Positions 1 through 10,811 of a stretch of DNA of 64,000 nucleotides are shown here, piece after piece (the first letter of the stretch is position 1; each line of letters begins with the position of its first letter). Position numbers and translations under genes: made by a program. A model generated the notes under the pieces. That model made no database searches. It was not told the DNA's origin and worked only from the letters and a program-made list of their open reading frames with translations. Origin of the DNA: Panagrolaimus kolymaensis (lineage: Eukaryota > Nematoda > Chromadorea > Rhabditida > Panagrolaimidae). The stretch is taken from assembly GCA_028622995.1 (NCBI GenBank), contig JAJQJQ010000090.1, positions 124,001 through 188,000 of the forward strand, given 5' to 3'.

Positions 1-1928
1 GGATTCAAAGAATTTAAGTATTCTGTTGGAATTGTTCCACCTAATGATTCTTTTGTTTCTGTTTCTTTAACGCTGTCAATACTTGGATAAATTTTTTCTG
101 TATGTGAGTCTAATAAATCAAAACATGTATCGTTCCATTTATCAACGTCAACATTTCGAGCCGCTAAAATTGCTTTTCGAGAATAACTATTAAAATCTTT
201 TGATAAAATATCTTCAGCATAAATTATTTGAGCCAAGTTTTCTTTTGTTATACATCTTTGTGGTATTTCAACTTGAGATTCGTTATCATTTAAAGTTCCA
301 TTTCCTAAATTCAACAAAAATTCTGAAAATTCAATTTCATTTGGATCAGCTCTCATATTCTGCGTGAGATGATATATTTTAAATAATTTCCACAAATGAG
401 AAAATTTTATTGATAAATCAATGGTTTCACTTTTGGTTCCATGTTTTTTAATTGGCAATGCTTGTCTAAAATCTCCGCCCAATATGAAAAGTTTTCCACC
501 AAAAGGTTTATCAACTTTTGTTAATTCTCTCAAAAGTCTGTCTGCTACTTCAAGAGCATATTTAGGAGCTGAAGGTGCTTCGTCCCATATGAAAATGTCC
601 GTATTGATTAGTATTTTTCCTTCTTGAGATTTAGGGCTAACGCTTGAAGAAGAATCAAAATATAAAGGTACTGGCAATCCGAATGTTTTATGTGCTGTTT
701 TTCCATTTGGTAATAATGTTGCTGCAATGCCAGTAAAAGCCATTAATGATAATTTTTTTCCTTTTCCTCGTGCAATATGGTATAAAGTTTTATAAGTGTA
801 TGTTTTACCTGAACCTCCCGGGCCGTCAATGTAAAATAATTTCTGCGATTCATCATTAACTTTATCAAGCGATTCATTAATATCATTGATGATGCTTTTT
901 TGAGCTTCATTCATTGAGTCATACATTCCTTGACCTTTTAAAGCTTCACTTTGCATGTCAAAATCTTCATCTGTAATTTCAAGGTTACTTTCATTCTTTT
1001 TGTTAGGAGTAGTATTATTTTGATTTGAGTTGGAATGTAAAACGTTATAATGATTGTAAATATCTCTTCTCCATTTATCAATGGTTGTTTTTCTAAAGAA
1101 TAAAGTTTTTCTATTTAATAATCTTTCAATTAAAATACAAATCATAGGACCGCAGTTGTAACTATCATTTTGTTTTTGATAAGTGTTTATATCTGCAATT
1201 ATTAATTCACATTCAGCTCCGCATAATAATGAACAAATTTTTAAAAGTTTTGTGCGATGAAATGTGTCAAGGTTCCAGCCTAAAGTACAATAATATGTGC
1301 ATTTTTTACTTTCTTTATCCAATATAGCAAAAGCTCAATGTAGGTTGTTAATGTTTATTGGAATGATTGCTTTAGAGAATGTTGTACTATGATAAGGAAT
1401 AGTCGCTAAACGATTACGAATTCTTCGATTGCTTGAATTCCAAGCTTGAGGATGAAAGTTATCATTCCAAACCACTGAACTAACTAAAAGCCTTTCATTT
1501 TCATGATTACGAATTGTATCTTTATAAATAGCGGCATCGATTGCTTCATCATCAATCCATTCATTGTTTTTAACTTTATTTAAACCGCTCATTGAAACAG
1601 GCATTTTAACGCTATCAACAAAGACTTCTGCAAGGCAAACTTCATCCTCATTAAGCAATACTTCATTATTGTTACTATTGTTATCTTCTTCATGTGTTTT
1701 TTTTAAAGCTTCATCTTCAATGTTACTTTTGTCTTCTTTGCTATTTGTTTTTTTATTAGGCGTCCCTTGCTGTTTCTTCTCCAGCAATACCGTCGCATCA
1801 ACTGAAGAGAGCGTCCCCCGTGTTTCAGCACTCAACTGCGGCGTCCCAACAGAAGAATGGTCGGTTTGAGGTTTCCCCCGAGAGCACGATTGCGGCGAAC
1901 CGCTTAATTTCTTTTTTTGCCGAGGCAT
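1..1928 (-). pseudogene. Ulp1 peptidase / Helitron-type PIF1 helicase fusion, in-frame stop, runs off window
   Basis: One minus-strand frame runs from ATG at 1928 past the window start, broken only by TGA at 1337-1335. The N-terminal part has an acidic linker, then a C48 (Ulp1/SENP) peptidase fold: WIDDEAI, ININNLH at the catalytic His (about 1340), and QNDSYNCGPM with the catalytic Cys (about 1160). The C-terminal part is a PIF1-family helicase: Walker A GPGGSGKT (about 810-830), MAFTGIAA, the WDEAP box (about 575-590), LGGDFRQALP and LTQNMR. The WDEAP and GGDFRQ forms are those of Helitron helicases. No Rep/HUH nuclease is visible upstream. The TGA replaces the Trp that normally follows the catalytic His (HW in the family), so the copy is probably dead unless it reads through. 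The protein would act in element mobility. Family calls are confident; the element class is inferred. Confidence 0.8.
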
Positions 1929-2099
1929 CAAAGGTGAGAGCGCGAAATTAGAGTCAACTTAACAACTCGATTTCGAAAAGATAAAGTGATTAAAAGTTTT
2001 ATTCTTTTTTTCAATAGAATTATGCAAATTATTCTTGTATTTTTTTAAAAGTCTTCTTTATTTTCATTTATTTTATGTAAATATTAATTATAATATTAT

Positions 2100-2250
2100 G
2101 GTATTTTTGAGTCTAAAATAAAGTTTGGATCCTTTACAATTTTTGGATCCTCCATTATCTTTGGAACTTTTAGCATATTTAGTTTTTTTGTATTTTTGGA
2201 TCCTCATTTATAACCTCTTACGTTTTTGGATCCTTTGTATCCTATCGACA
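2100..2250. repeat. TTTTTGGATCC-type short degenerate repeats
   Basis: The word TTTTTGGATCC, or a near match, recurs at irregular spacing. Related GGATCTTTTAGATCC words occur again at about 54955-55030, so this is a dispersed low-complexity repeat. No coding potential was seen. Confidence 0.6.
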
Positions 2251-2554
2251 CCTCAAAGAAAGCAACCACTCATCACCGCTTAATTTTCTTACAATGAAAC
2301 TTCTTCGCAAAAAAATAATAAAAGAATGAACATTTTCATGCTAATTTTTATTCATTCATCTTTTTTCCCTTTGGTTTTGGATCTTACTTCAAAAGGTTAC
2401 CTATCTCTTATAATCTCCCTCCGGTGGATGAAACCCTCATTTTATCTATTTTCACATTTTTTCCTTTATTTTGATATCCAACTTTCTTTTCTTATTTTCT
2501 GATGCATCCATTTTTATTTTTCTCTTTTTTTAAAAAGGATTGTCTGCATTGAAA

Positions 2555-3290
2555 TTTTTAGGTGGATATTTAGTTGTTTTTGGGTGGATATTTGGTGGCT
2601 TTTGGATGACTTTTGGGTGGCTTTTGGGTGCACATTTAGTTGTGTTTGGGCGAATGTTTAGTTGTGTTTGGTGAGATGTAAAATGGTTTTTGAGTGGACA
2701 TTTAGTTGTTTTTGGTGAGATGTTTGATTGAGTTTGGTTAGATATTTGGTGGCTTTTGGGTGAATGTTTAGTTGTTTGTGTTGTAATGTATTAATCGATA
2801 TTTTAATGTTTTTGGGTGGATCTTTAGCTAATTTTTGGGTGGATATTTCGTGGTTTTTGGGTCAAAACGGATTTGGTTCCGAAGAGTCCAAGTATAATTT
2901 GGCTTATGGAATGAACCCCGAAGATTTCAAGATATATCCGACTATGAGATATATGAAAAGCGTGGCCCAGAGAAACCGTCGTTAATTGGAGACGATTTAT
3001 ATCGTAAATTTTGAAGGTCTGCCGAAGACAGAGCTCCAAAATTAACCATGAAAATGGAATGTTGGCCGAAGGGCCCTGTTGTTTATTGTAATTGCATTGT
3101 TGTAAACATGTAAGCGTTCGGCACATTTTTTTTATAATATTTGGGTGGATATTTAGTTGTTTTTGGGTGAATGTTTAGTTGTTTTTGGTGAGATGTAAGA
3201 TGGTTTTCGGGTTGATATTTAATGATTTTCGGGTGATTGTTTGATTATGTTTGGTTCGATATTTGGTTGTTTTTGGGTTGAAATGTGTTT
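2555..3290. repeat. Degenerate TTTGGGTGGATATTTAGTTG tandem repeat
   Basis: Copies of a roughly 25-30 bp G/T-rich unit, approximately TTTGGGTGGATATTTAGTTG, fill 2555-2870 and return at 3130-3290. Copies vary (TTTGGTGAGATGT, TTTGGGTGAATGT), so the array is old. It brackets the duplicated unit described next. Short open frames here are by-products of the G/T-rich repeat. Confidence 0.7.
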
Positions 3291-3790
3291 TGGGGCCTGA
3301 AGGGCCCATGTGTAATTAGACCTATGGAATGGACCTCGAAATGGTTAAGATGTAGCCGAATATGAGAGATATGGAAATGCATGGCCCAGGAAACCGTTGA
3401 TTATTGGAGAAGATTTTTTTGTAAAATTTAGGAGGTCTGCCGTAGGCAGGGCTCCAAAATTTACCATGAAAAATGGAATGTAAGCCTGTAAGGCCATGGA
3501 CAATGTTGTATATTTTAATTGTATTGTTGTAGACACGCATGGGTGTTTGGGCACTCTTTTTTTTTTCAATTTTGCACCCTCTAAAAAAGCACATAATCTC
3601 CCCTTTGATAATTTTTTAGAATTCCTAAAAGCAGGTCTACTCTCTAGGGTTCTCAAAAAATACCTTAATGTGTAAAATGTCCACGTTTTGATTGTAAAAA
3701 TGTAACGGTTTCGAAGATTGTTTGTTTGTATGTTTAGTTTGAGGGACTTACCGAAGGTAAGGCCCCAATGTTCTTGTGTTTTATTTTATT
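2860..3790. repeat. Diverged tandem unit, about 420 bp period
   Basis: The segment 2870-3125 is repeated, diverged, at 3280-3565. Shared landmarks in order are GCTTATGGAATG/CCTATGGAATGG, GAGATAT-GAAA, GTGGCCCAG/ATGGCCCAGG, GGTCTGCCG-AG-CAG-GCTCCAAAATT-ACCATGAAAA-TGGAATG and ATTGTTGTA. A third partial match (GGGACTTACCGAAGGTAAGGCCCCAATG) is near 3740. None has a convincing reading frame, so I read it as a decayed repeat of unknown origin. Confidence 0.6.
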
Positions 3791-3900
3791 TTGTATGTTT
3801 TAATAATAAATGTTTTTAAATGTTTATCTAGTCTTTTGGATGAAATGAAGAACCTTAGGTGTTTGGAAAAACTTAAATGCTTCTTTAAAGGAACATAGGT
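3781..3900 (+). repeat. Remnant 3' flank of a lost upstream family member
   Basis: This stretch resembles the 3' flank downstream of the secreted-protein gene at about 5865-6000: both have an AATAATAAAT/TAGTAATAAAT stretch, TTTTTAAATGT, then TCTTTTGGATGAAATG-AGAACCTTA-GTGTTTG. The similarity continues from 4085-4290 against 5995-6235 (TTGTCAACAGTTA vs ATGTCAACTGTTA; GACTTCGATATG vs GATTTCGATATG). Having the same spacer on both sides of one gene is the signature of a tandem array. Confidence 0.65.
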
Positions 3901-5003
3901 TTTTGCTACCTTTTTCAAAATTTCGGTTACCCGGTCAAAGAAGTTCATTTCGCCAACCGGCAATTTGAATTTACGTGTCATTTTAAAAATTACACGTTAA
4001 ATTCAAACACGCGCTTGGCATTCGCAAATGTTATGACCGTGTAACGAAATTTCAAAAAGGCATCAAAAACCTATGTCCCTTTAAACTTCAACCTTTGTTG
4101 TCAACAGTTATGATGGACTTGGAATTTATCTTTATAATCAACTAGCAGTAGTTTTATAAACTTATTACAAGCTTGTAATCATCGTACAAAAAATATAACA
4201 GAGTGCAAATATGTATATTTACTGATTGGCTTTGGTAATGACTATCAATTGTAAGGAAATTATTGTAACAAAGCAAATGACTTCGATATGCACCAACAAA
4301 TTGGCTAATCAAATACCCAAAAAGAAAACAATTATTAGTCCTTAAAAAAGAATAAAAGTTAAATTTATAAATGGAAATCAATGCTTTTTAGAAATACAGT
4401 TGTTTCTTCTTCTTCAAAATGGTTGGATTCGTTAATATAGTACATCTCTAATTGATGCGTTCTTAATTTTTTTAAAACAGTTTTTTGATTATCAATTTGC
4501 TAAATTCTTCAAATAAAAATATCCCGCTATGCAAAAAAACTAAGCCCACAATTGGCGATTTCGATTTTTGGCGCCGTATGACTGGATCTTCCATTTTTAC
4601 TCGAAGTTGAATAAAAAAATGAGTTCAAACAAGCAGTTTCTTTGTTATTTTTGTGTCTCATTGAAACTTTTTTTCTTACATGCCTTTTTGCAAATCATCC
4701 ATTTTCAAAAAAATTTGCATTGCTTCTTTCATTTTCATCAACGCATCGCTAAAAATAAATAAAAGTCAAGCTCATCCATTTTTTCTCTCTCATTTTTTGT
4801 TCAATCAAAAATCATGAATCGCTGGTGGTTGCTCATTTTTGCTCTTGGTTTTGCTTCAATCAAAGTTTCTGAAGGTGCTGAAGAATACATTCCTGTTCCT
4901 GCCTTGTCATGGTATATTGCTGAAACAACCTTTGATTATTTGAAAACTAATAATGAAAGTATTGATGAAATTACTCCGCATACTGATAATATTTTAATGG
5001 TTG
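3820..5003 (+). repeat. Inverted duplication, copy A (partner 62841-64000)
   Basis: From about 3820 to 5003 this sequence matches the reverse complement of the window end almost base for base, covering upstream flank, promoter, 5' UTR and the first 63 codons of the secreted-protein gene. Copy A carries an extra 192 bp element (3889-4080) that copy B lacks, and copy B carries a 168 bp element (63556-63723) that copy A lacks. Past position 5003 the two copies diverge abruptly. The match extends to the window edge in copy B, so the true repeat may be longer. Confidence 0.9.
3889..4080. mobile_element. Palindromic MITE, TTAA target duplication (192 bp)
   Basis: Terminal inverted repeats begin AGGAACATAGG and end CCTATGTCCCT, flanked by TTAA at 3885-3888 and 4081-4084. 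Copy B of the duplication has the empty site (CTTC-TTTAAA-CTTCAACC) and so fixes the boundaries. An internal TTCAAACACGCG motif is shared with the elements at 11516 and 17842. TTAA duplication is the hallmark of the piggyBac superfamily. No transposase is encoded, so this is non-autonomous. Confidence 0.9.
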
Positions 5004-5857
5004 CTGTTGATAATACTCATATTATTGGTCCAGGTCAAGTTCAATGTCGTCATATCAATCCACCAAATGAACAGATGTAAGTTTTTCTTTAGTTTTATGT
5101 TAGTTATTCATATCAAAAAAGACTTTTTTAGCGTCAATACCATGGCAACAACAGAATATTATCCTCTTCTTCCTCTTCTTGATGGTAATCAGGAACCTAT
5201 TCCAAGGAAAAACTTCACCTATCCAAAGCAATGTTTTCAAGACACGTATGGTTGCATCACGCTTGTTCATAATCTTTGCCATATCGATGATGTATGTATT
5301 TCTATCGTTTTTTTATAGCTTTATTTTGTTTTTTAGCATAATGTTCTAGCAGATTTCGAACGGCCTGAACTCAATACTATTCTCAAAAAGGATGCTAAAA
5401 AGCCAGAAGTTGGTGAATCAAAATTGAAAGCTGTTTTCATTAATGTTACTGATGAAGGTGTAATAGAATTGTTTGCAAAGAATGTTAAAGTCGTCGATTT
5501 TGAAGAATGCAGGAAACTCTTTGATCCTGATAATGTTTATGCTGTTGATCCAGAAGAGCAATTTTGTACTGAACGTGTTAATCCTGAACTTGGTGATGAT
5601 CCAATTGCACTTCATTCTGCTTTGATTTTCCGTAAAGTTCATATAGATTATGTATTGTTTTTTGAATTGGTTGGGATCGAAAGTAAAGCTCATGGTGAAT
5701 TTTGTAAGTTTACTTTTTTATTTCTTTAGTCGAAGAATTTGTTGCTTCGTGCATTCGTTAACTGACTTTATGATCATCACTAATGTTACTTCTTTTTTCA
5801 GCTCTTCTAACTTGGGCTCCATATCATTGCCGCGACGAAAATGTTCCATGCCGATAA
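4814..5857 (+). CDS. Small secreted protein, family copy A (281 aa)
   Basis: Four exons: 4814-5076, 5132-5291, 5337-5703 and 5802-5857, with GT-AG introns and consistent phases, giving 281 residues. Residues 1-21 are a signal peptide (MNRWW, then a hydrophobic run to VSEGAE). The mature chain has paired cysteines (QCRHI, KQCFQDTYGCIT, LCHID, FEECR, QFCTER, YHCRDENVPC). I do not recognise the family. The C-terminal layout (FEEC, then QFCTE, then a hydrophobic strand with FELVGIES) loosely recalls trypsin-fold proteins, but no GDSGG is present, so any such domain would be catalytically dead; that is a weak inference. The first 63 codons are identical to copy B at 61897-63027, while the rest is clearly diverged. 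It is likely exported from the cell. Confidence 0.85.
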
Positions 5858-6594
5858 GAAGAAATGTTTTATTTTTATTTTGTGTGTTTTTATATTGTAT
5901 TTTTTTTAATAGTAATAAATTTTTTAAATGTGTAACTTTGTCTTTTTTTGGATGAAATGGAGAACCTTATGTGTTTGAAAAAACATAAATGCTTCTTAAA
6001 ACTTCGACCTTGGATGTCAACTGTTAGAATGGCATTGAAATATACCTTTAAAAGCAACTACTACGAGTGTCATAAACCAATTTTATGGATGTAATTTTTT
6101 TGCAATATTAAAATAAGTTATAAAACAAACTCAAAACCAAAAGAATGCATGCATTGTTACAGATTGAATTCGGCAATGACTTACAATTGTCAGAAAATAC
6201 TAACGATTTCGATATGTTTCTTTCTAACTAGGCGATTAATCAAATTCACATTCAAGCTAACTATTTATTAACTTTTGTTAAAGGACACAGGAAAATATTG
6301 GTTGCAGCTACATATTATCTTGGGATTTTCTGCCATTGTTTTTAGCAACTGTTGTCAAAGATTTATCCTTCGATAATAAAAAAGTTTACCTCCTCAAAGT
6401 TGTGAGGAATATTTTCAAAAGTTGTATTTATTCTTTTTAAAGTTATTAACACTTTATTAAAGCTACAAAAAGAAAAACAATGTAAAACAACAATAAAGTA
6501 CCCGTTTAAAATGAAACCCACAAAACAAAAACTTTTTAAAGGTAAAAAAAATTAACAAAAAAAAACAAAAATAAAGAATTATCTGTGGAATTCG
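5858..6594. repeat. 3' flank and repeated spacer of the secreted-protein gene
   Basis: There is no gene here. Positions 5930-6260 are a diverged copy of the spacer upstream of the gene (3820-4330), consistent with an old tandem array. TAGTAATAAAT at about 5910 could serve as a polyadenylation region. The rest is A/T-rich. Confidence 0.55.
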
Positions 6595-6933
6595 TTAACC
6601 TTGTTCCTGTGATTGATTTTCCGTTGATGTTTCAGAATGATGATGATTACTATTTTTTGTTGAATAAAATGTATCTAAAAGTGATACAATTTCATCAAAG
6701 GTTGCCCAATTAAGTTTTGTTTGATCATGGCAATTTTCTGAATCATAATGATCGAGTAAATGTTTGATCCCACAATTTGGGAGGCCTTGAATAAGAATAT
6801 GGCGTCGAGGCATGCCTATATTGAGTTTATAAAGAGCGCAATATTCTTTCACTTTAAATACAAAACATCGAAAATCATCAGTTTTTGGATCGAATTTTGG
6901 CGGAGGAAAATATGGAACATCTTGGGCTGCCAT
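6595..6933 (-). CDS. Short Gag-like protein (112 aa)
   Basis: The frame runs from ATG at 6933-6931 to TAA at 6597-6595. The frame is open upstream too, but that extension is low-complexity, and the ATG opening MAAQDV is where protein-like composition begins. PPPKFDPKTDDFRCFVFKVK, followed by an aromatic and hydrophobic helix pattern, matches the start of the capsid domain in Ty3/gypsy Gag proteins (P-x-K-F-x-x-x-x-D-D-x-x-x-F). The protein stops after the equivalent of the N-terminal capsid lobe with a His/Ser/Gln-rich tail, and has no zinc knuckle. No pol or LTR was seen next to it. It is either a fragment of a dead element or a captured small Gag gene. Expression is unknown. Confidence 0.5.
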   Translation of the reverse strand: MAAQDVPYFPPPKFDPKTDDFRCFVFKVKEYCALYKLNIGMPRRHILIQGLPNCGIKHLLDHYDSENCHDQTKLNWATFDEIVSLLDTFYSTKNSNHHHSETSTENQSQEQG

Positions 6934-9900
6934 AACTTTTTTTTTGTTAAAAGTTTGAGGAAGGAAAATGAATTTTCTTTCTGAAAGTGGGTTTTTGATA
7001 AGTTTTGAATCAAATAAAAAGTTTAATATATAAAAGGGTTTATATGAAAAATAAAAACAAAGTAAAAACCGCGAATAAATAAAGTTAATAAAATTTTTTT
7101 GACACAAATTAAATCCATTTTCAAATTCTTTTTTGGATTCTGCCTCTCAAAATTTTATGTTTTCAGGTATTTATTTATTAAATTATTTTAACTTCTATTT
7201 TTTGCCCGATACCTTTGTATTTGTAAATTTTTTGTTTAGTGATAATTTCTTTTACTCAATAAAATTCTTTGGCAGATCTCCTTTTCAAATAAAAATAACT
7301 TTAAAAAAGCATGTTTTGTTTCATGTTTTTCTTTTCGCAAAACAAAAAAAAATTAAATAAATTACGCTTCATTTTTTTGCAATAAAAAAACTTGTTTATT
7401 TAAAAATAAATATGCATTTCATTTATCTCTTTGTTAATCAATAGAGCTTTAGCCTCTTTTTTTCTCAAATTCACATTCGACAAAAAACCTGAATTCAATT
7501 TTTGGGCCATTTTATCTGCGCAATAAACTATGAAGAAAAAAAAGAAGATTTGGCGTGAATTTATAACTTATTTTTGCAATTTATTTATATTATCCTATTA
7601 AATTTTATTATTTTGATTTCGTTTGCCTTTAAAAAATGAATGAAGTGAAAAGGTCTTATTGAGCGTCAAATATAACTTTCTAAATGAAAATGTTGAGGAA
7701 AAAAATGACACAAAAAAATTAATTCTTAATTGTAAAAATAAAAAAATGTAAAAAATAATTAATAAATTCTTTTTCTGCTTCAACACAGCTAATCCAAAAA
7801 AGATATCACAAAAACATCCAAGAAGCGAACAAAAAAAGTTTATAGTTCGAAATAAAAAAAATAAAAAATGTCATGATAAGAAATAAACACGGACGTTAGA
7901 ATCAAAAAATAAAGATTGTTTTTTTAATAGCTAAGAGACTGACGACCACAACCAGACCACAAAAAAAAATAACCAGGACTGTTTTTGCCCTCCCCACAAT
8001 TTATTTATTTTTGCTTTTCTTATTTTTTTTTTGGCCTGCAAGAAAAAGCGCGGGAAATTTTCGAGCAGCTTTAGAAAGGAAAAAAAATCGATATCAACAA
8101 AAAAAAGCATTTGTTTTTCTTTTGATTTTGAAAGGAAAAATGTTTTTTTTTTCATGGACAACAACCGCAACCACCACTATCGCCAAAAATAAAAAAAACA
8201 ACAACACGCATAATTTGTCAGTCATCATCACGAGTTTCTCTTCCACCATCATCAGTCAGTCAAGTGTCAAGTGTCAGAAAAAAAAACACGGGAAAGCAAA
8301 GGACAAAAATTCAAACAAAAAAAAATGAATGAAAAATAATTTTTTTATCTTTAAAAGCAAGGAAAAGTATTTTTTTTATGATCGGTGATGGATGTTTTTC
8401 TTTATTTTTACTTCTTTTTTTTTCACGGACAGCAAACAACATTATTATTATTATAAAAATTGTCAATACAATTATATTTCTTTTCCTTCTTTTGAATGTA
8501 TAAATTTTTTTATGTTTCAAAAAATCACGAGTTTAGAGAGTTGCAAAAAAAAAAGGTTTAAAGAATTTTTTATTACTTTTTTTTTAATTTTTTCATTTAG
8601 TTTAATTTTGTTTGGGTTTGATTGTTGTTTGCCTTTGGTGGGTTTCTTTATTTTTTTGTGGCCTTGCAAAAAATGTTTGGAGTTTTGATATTTAGTGGCC
8701 AATTTTTTTTCTCTTATTCCACTATTTTCAGCTTTTTTTTATTGAAGAAATTACCATTAAGTTTTCGCGAGGATATTTGACACAATATTTTGTAATTATG
8801 TACGTTTTCAAATCTTTTCTCATTTTTACTTGGAATATCAAAAAAGTAGTGACCAAAGTTTTTTGGTTTTTACCATTTTTGCCTTATTTAACTCTCTAAA
8901 TTTTATCTTCCTTTTTTTAAAACTCTTTGAATGGTGAAAGTCCAAAAAACATTAAAAATCGAAAAACACCACCATCAGCTTCAAATCACAAAATAAATAT
9001 AAACAAGCTTTTTTAAGATAACCAAAAAATATATATGTAGCAAACATTAGCTTTTCTCATGTGGGTGGCGGCCACAGCCACGGCCATGGTCATCATTGGC
9101 CATGTTTATGAGACTACTGACTGCTACCACCAGTACATCATTTTTTTCTTCTTCTTTTTTTTGATAAATAGTTTTTCTAAAAATGACCACTTCCAAAAAA
9201 ATATAGCAGACAATTGGTTTCACTAAACTTTGGTTTTTAGAATCTTCAAAAAAAAGTTTGCCCTTTGACTTTTGATCACTTTCACTCTGCTCATGTTCCT
9301 TTTGATCTGTCTTTTTTTTTATCGCAGCATTTTGTACTTTCGCCTGTCAATGATTTTTTTTATTTTTTTGTGTTTTAAACTAAACTAAAAAACTCGATTA
9401 CTAAATTTAGAATTTTTCTGCCATTTTAGGTTTTCTCCATTTTTAAGGACCCAAATTTTCTTATTCTCAAAAACTTTTTTTTAAAATAAAAGTGACATAT
9501 CTCAGAATTATTTGAATTCTCAAAGGATCATAAATTTCTGAAACGACAAATTTTAAATTTTTCCAAAATCAAAAAATGATGGATAAAAAAAGTTTAATAT
9601 TTGGCACAAACTATAGTATAATTGCAAAATCCTTAGGGAAATTTTTTTTGAGTAACCCGAAAATTTTTTGAGAAAGGACAACTTTTTCATGGTAAAGAAA
9701 AGTTTTAGTGAAATTGGATAATAATTGAGGGCCGCGTTCATTTAAAAATGGCAAAGTTATAAATTTTTTTAGATTTTTGTTGCCTTTTAAAATTATGCTT
9801 ATACTAAAGAAAATTTGTGACGGATGTTTTCGCCCCGAAAAAAAATTGAAAATTATTTAGCGATAGAGGACAAAAATATCCCATCTCATTAAATAAATAC

Positions 9901-10811
9901 ACCAACATAAAAATAAAGAAAAAAAAGAAGAAATAGAAGACATTATTAATGACATTAATTAGTTTAATTACAATTGCCAGACAAAAAAAAGAAGTGAACA
10001 TGCACATAGAAACTAAAGACGATGACTACGACGACTTCATGAGACTATACAATTTTAATTTCTAAATTTAGTTTCTCTAAATTAATGGAACCCATTCTTT
10101 TTTCTCTTTTTTTGTTGAGTTTCCTGTGGTTCAATTTTTTTAGTTCTTTTTGCTCAGTTTTAGTCTTTCATTTCCTTTAATTTTATTTCTTTCATGTTTT
10201 TAACAAAAAAAAAGAACGAACGAACCTTTTTTCTTTTATATGTATGTGTGACACTACTACTAAACATTAATTTAAAAACCTTATGTTAATTATTTTTTCC
10301 TCTTTCTCTCTCTTTCACTTGCGCAGCACACATGTGTCGTCGTCTTTTCCGGGTTAACTAACTTAAAAGCTTTTTTTTCTTTGCGGCTTTGCTGCTAAAG
10401 TGTTTTGAGCCTTTTTGAGTTGTTCGCTCCAATATTTCTTTTTTGTTGGCAAAAATAAAATAAAAGAAAAATGAGATTATGAGAATGAATGAGTGAGGGT
10501 GTGTGGTGTTGGATGGATGGATTAAGACAAAGTTCTACTTGCTTTTAAGTGAAAGTAAGAAATTATTTTGAGTTGGTTATTTAGCTAGAAAAAAATATTT
10601 CGGTCGTGTGCTTTGCTTGGTCAAAGTTGGTTGGTTTAAAATTATTAACTTTTAAATTAAAAGTAATTTTTATTCCATCAAATTTTTGCGTTCATTTGCC
10701 AATTCATGGTTTTTTTATTCTTTGCCACATTAAAATTTTTTCTTTATTTTTTGAATAATCAATTCCTAATTTTTGATTTGATACTTTTGAGGATCGAAAA
10801 TTTGTTATTAA

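Noticed and set aside
1564..1869. Plus-strand open frame opposite the Ulp1 linker
   Set aside because: Antisense shadow of the acidic Ser/Lys-rich linker, giving poly-Leu/Ser.
4568..4762. 64-codon frame identical in both inverted copies (also 63079-63273)
   Set aside because: The identity reflects the recent duplication, not coding constraint; it lies in the shared upstream DNA of the secreted-protein gene.
9060..9110. GC-richer patch with GGCCAC/GGCCATGG words
   Set aside because: Too short to be a gene or a structured RNA that I can recognise.
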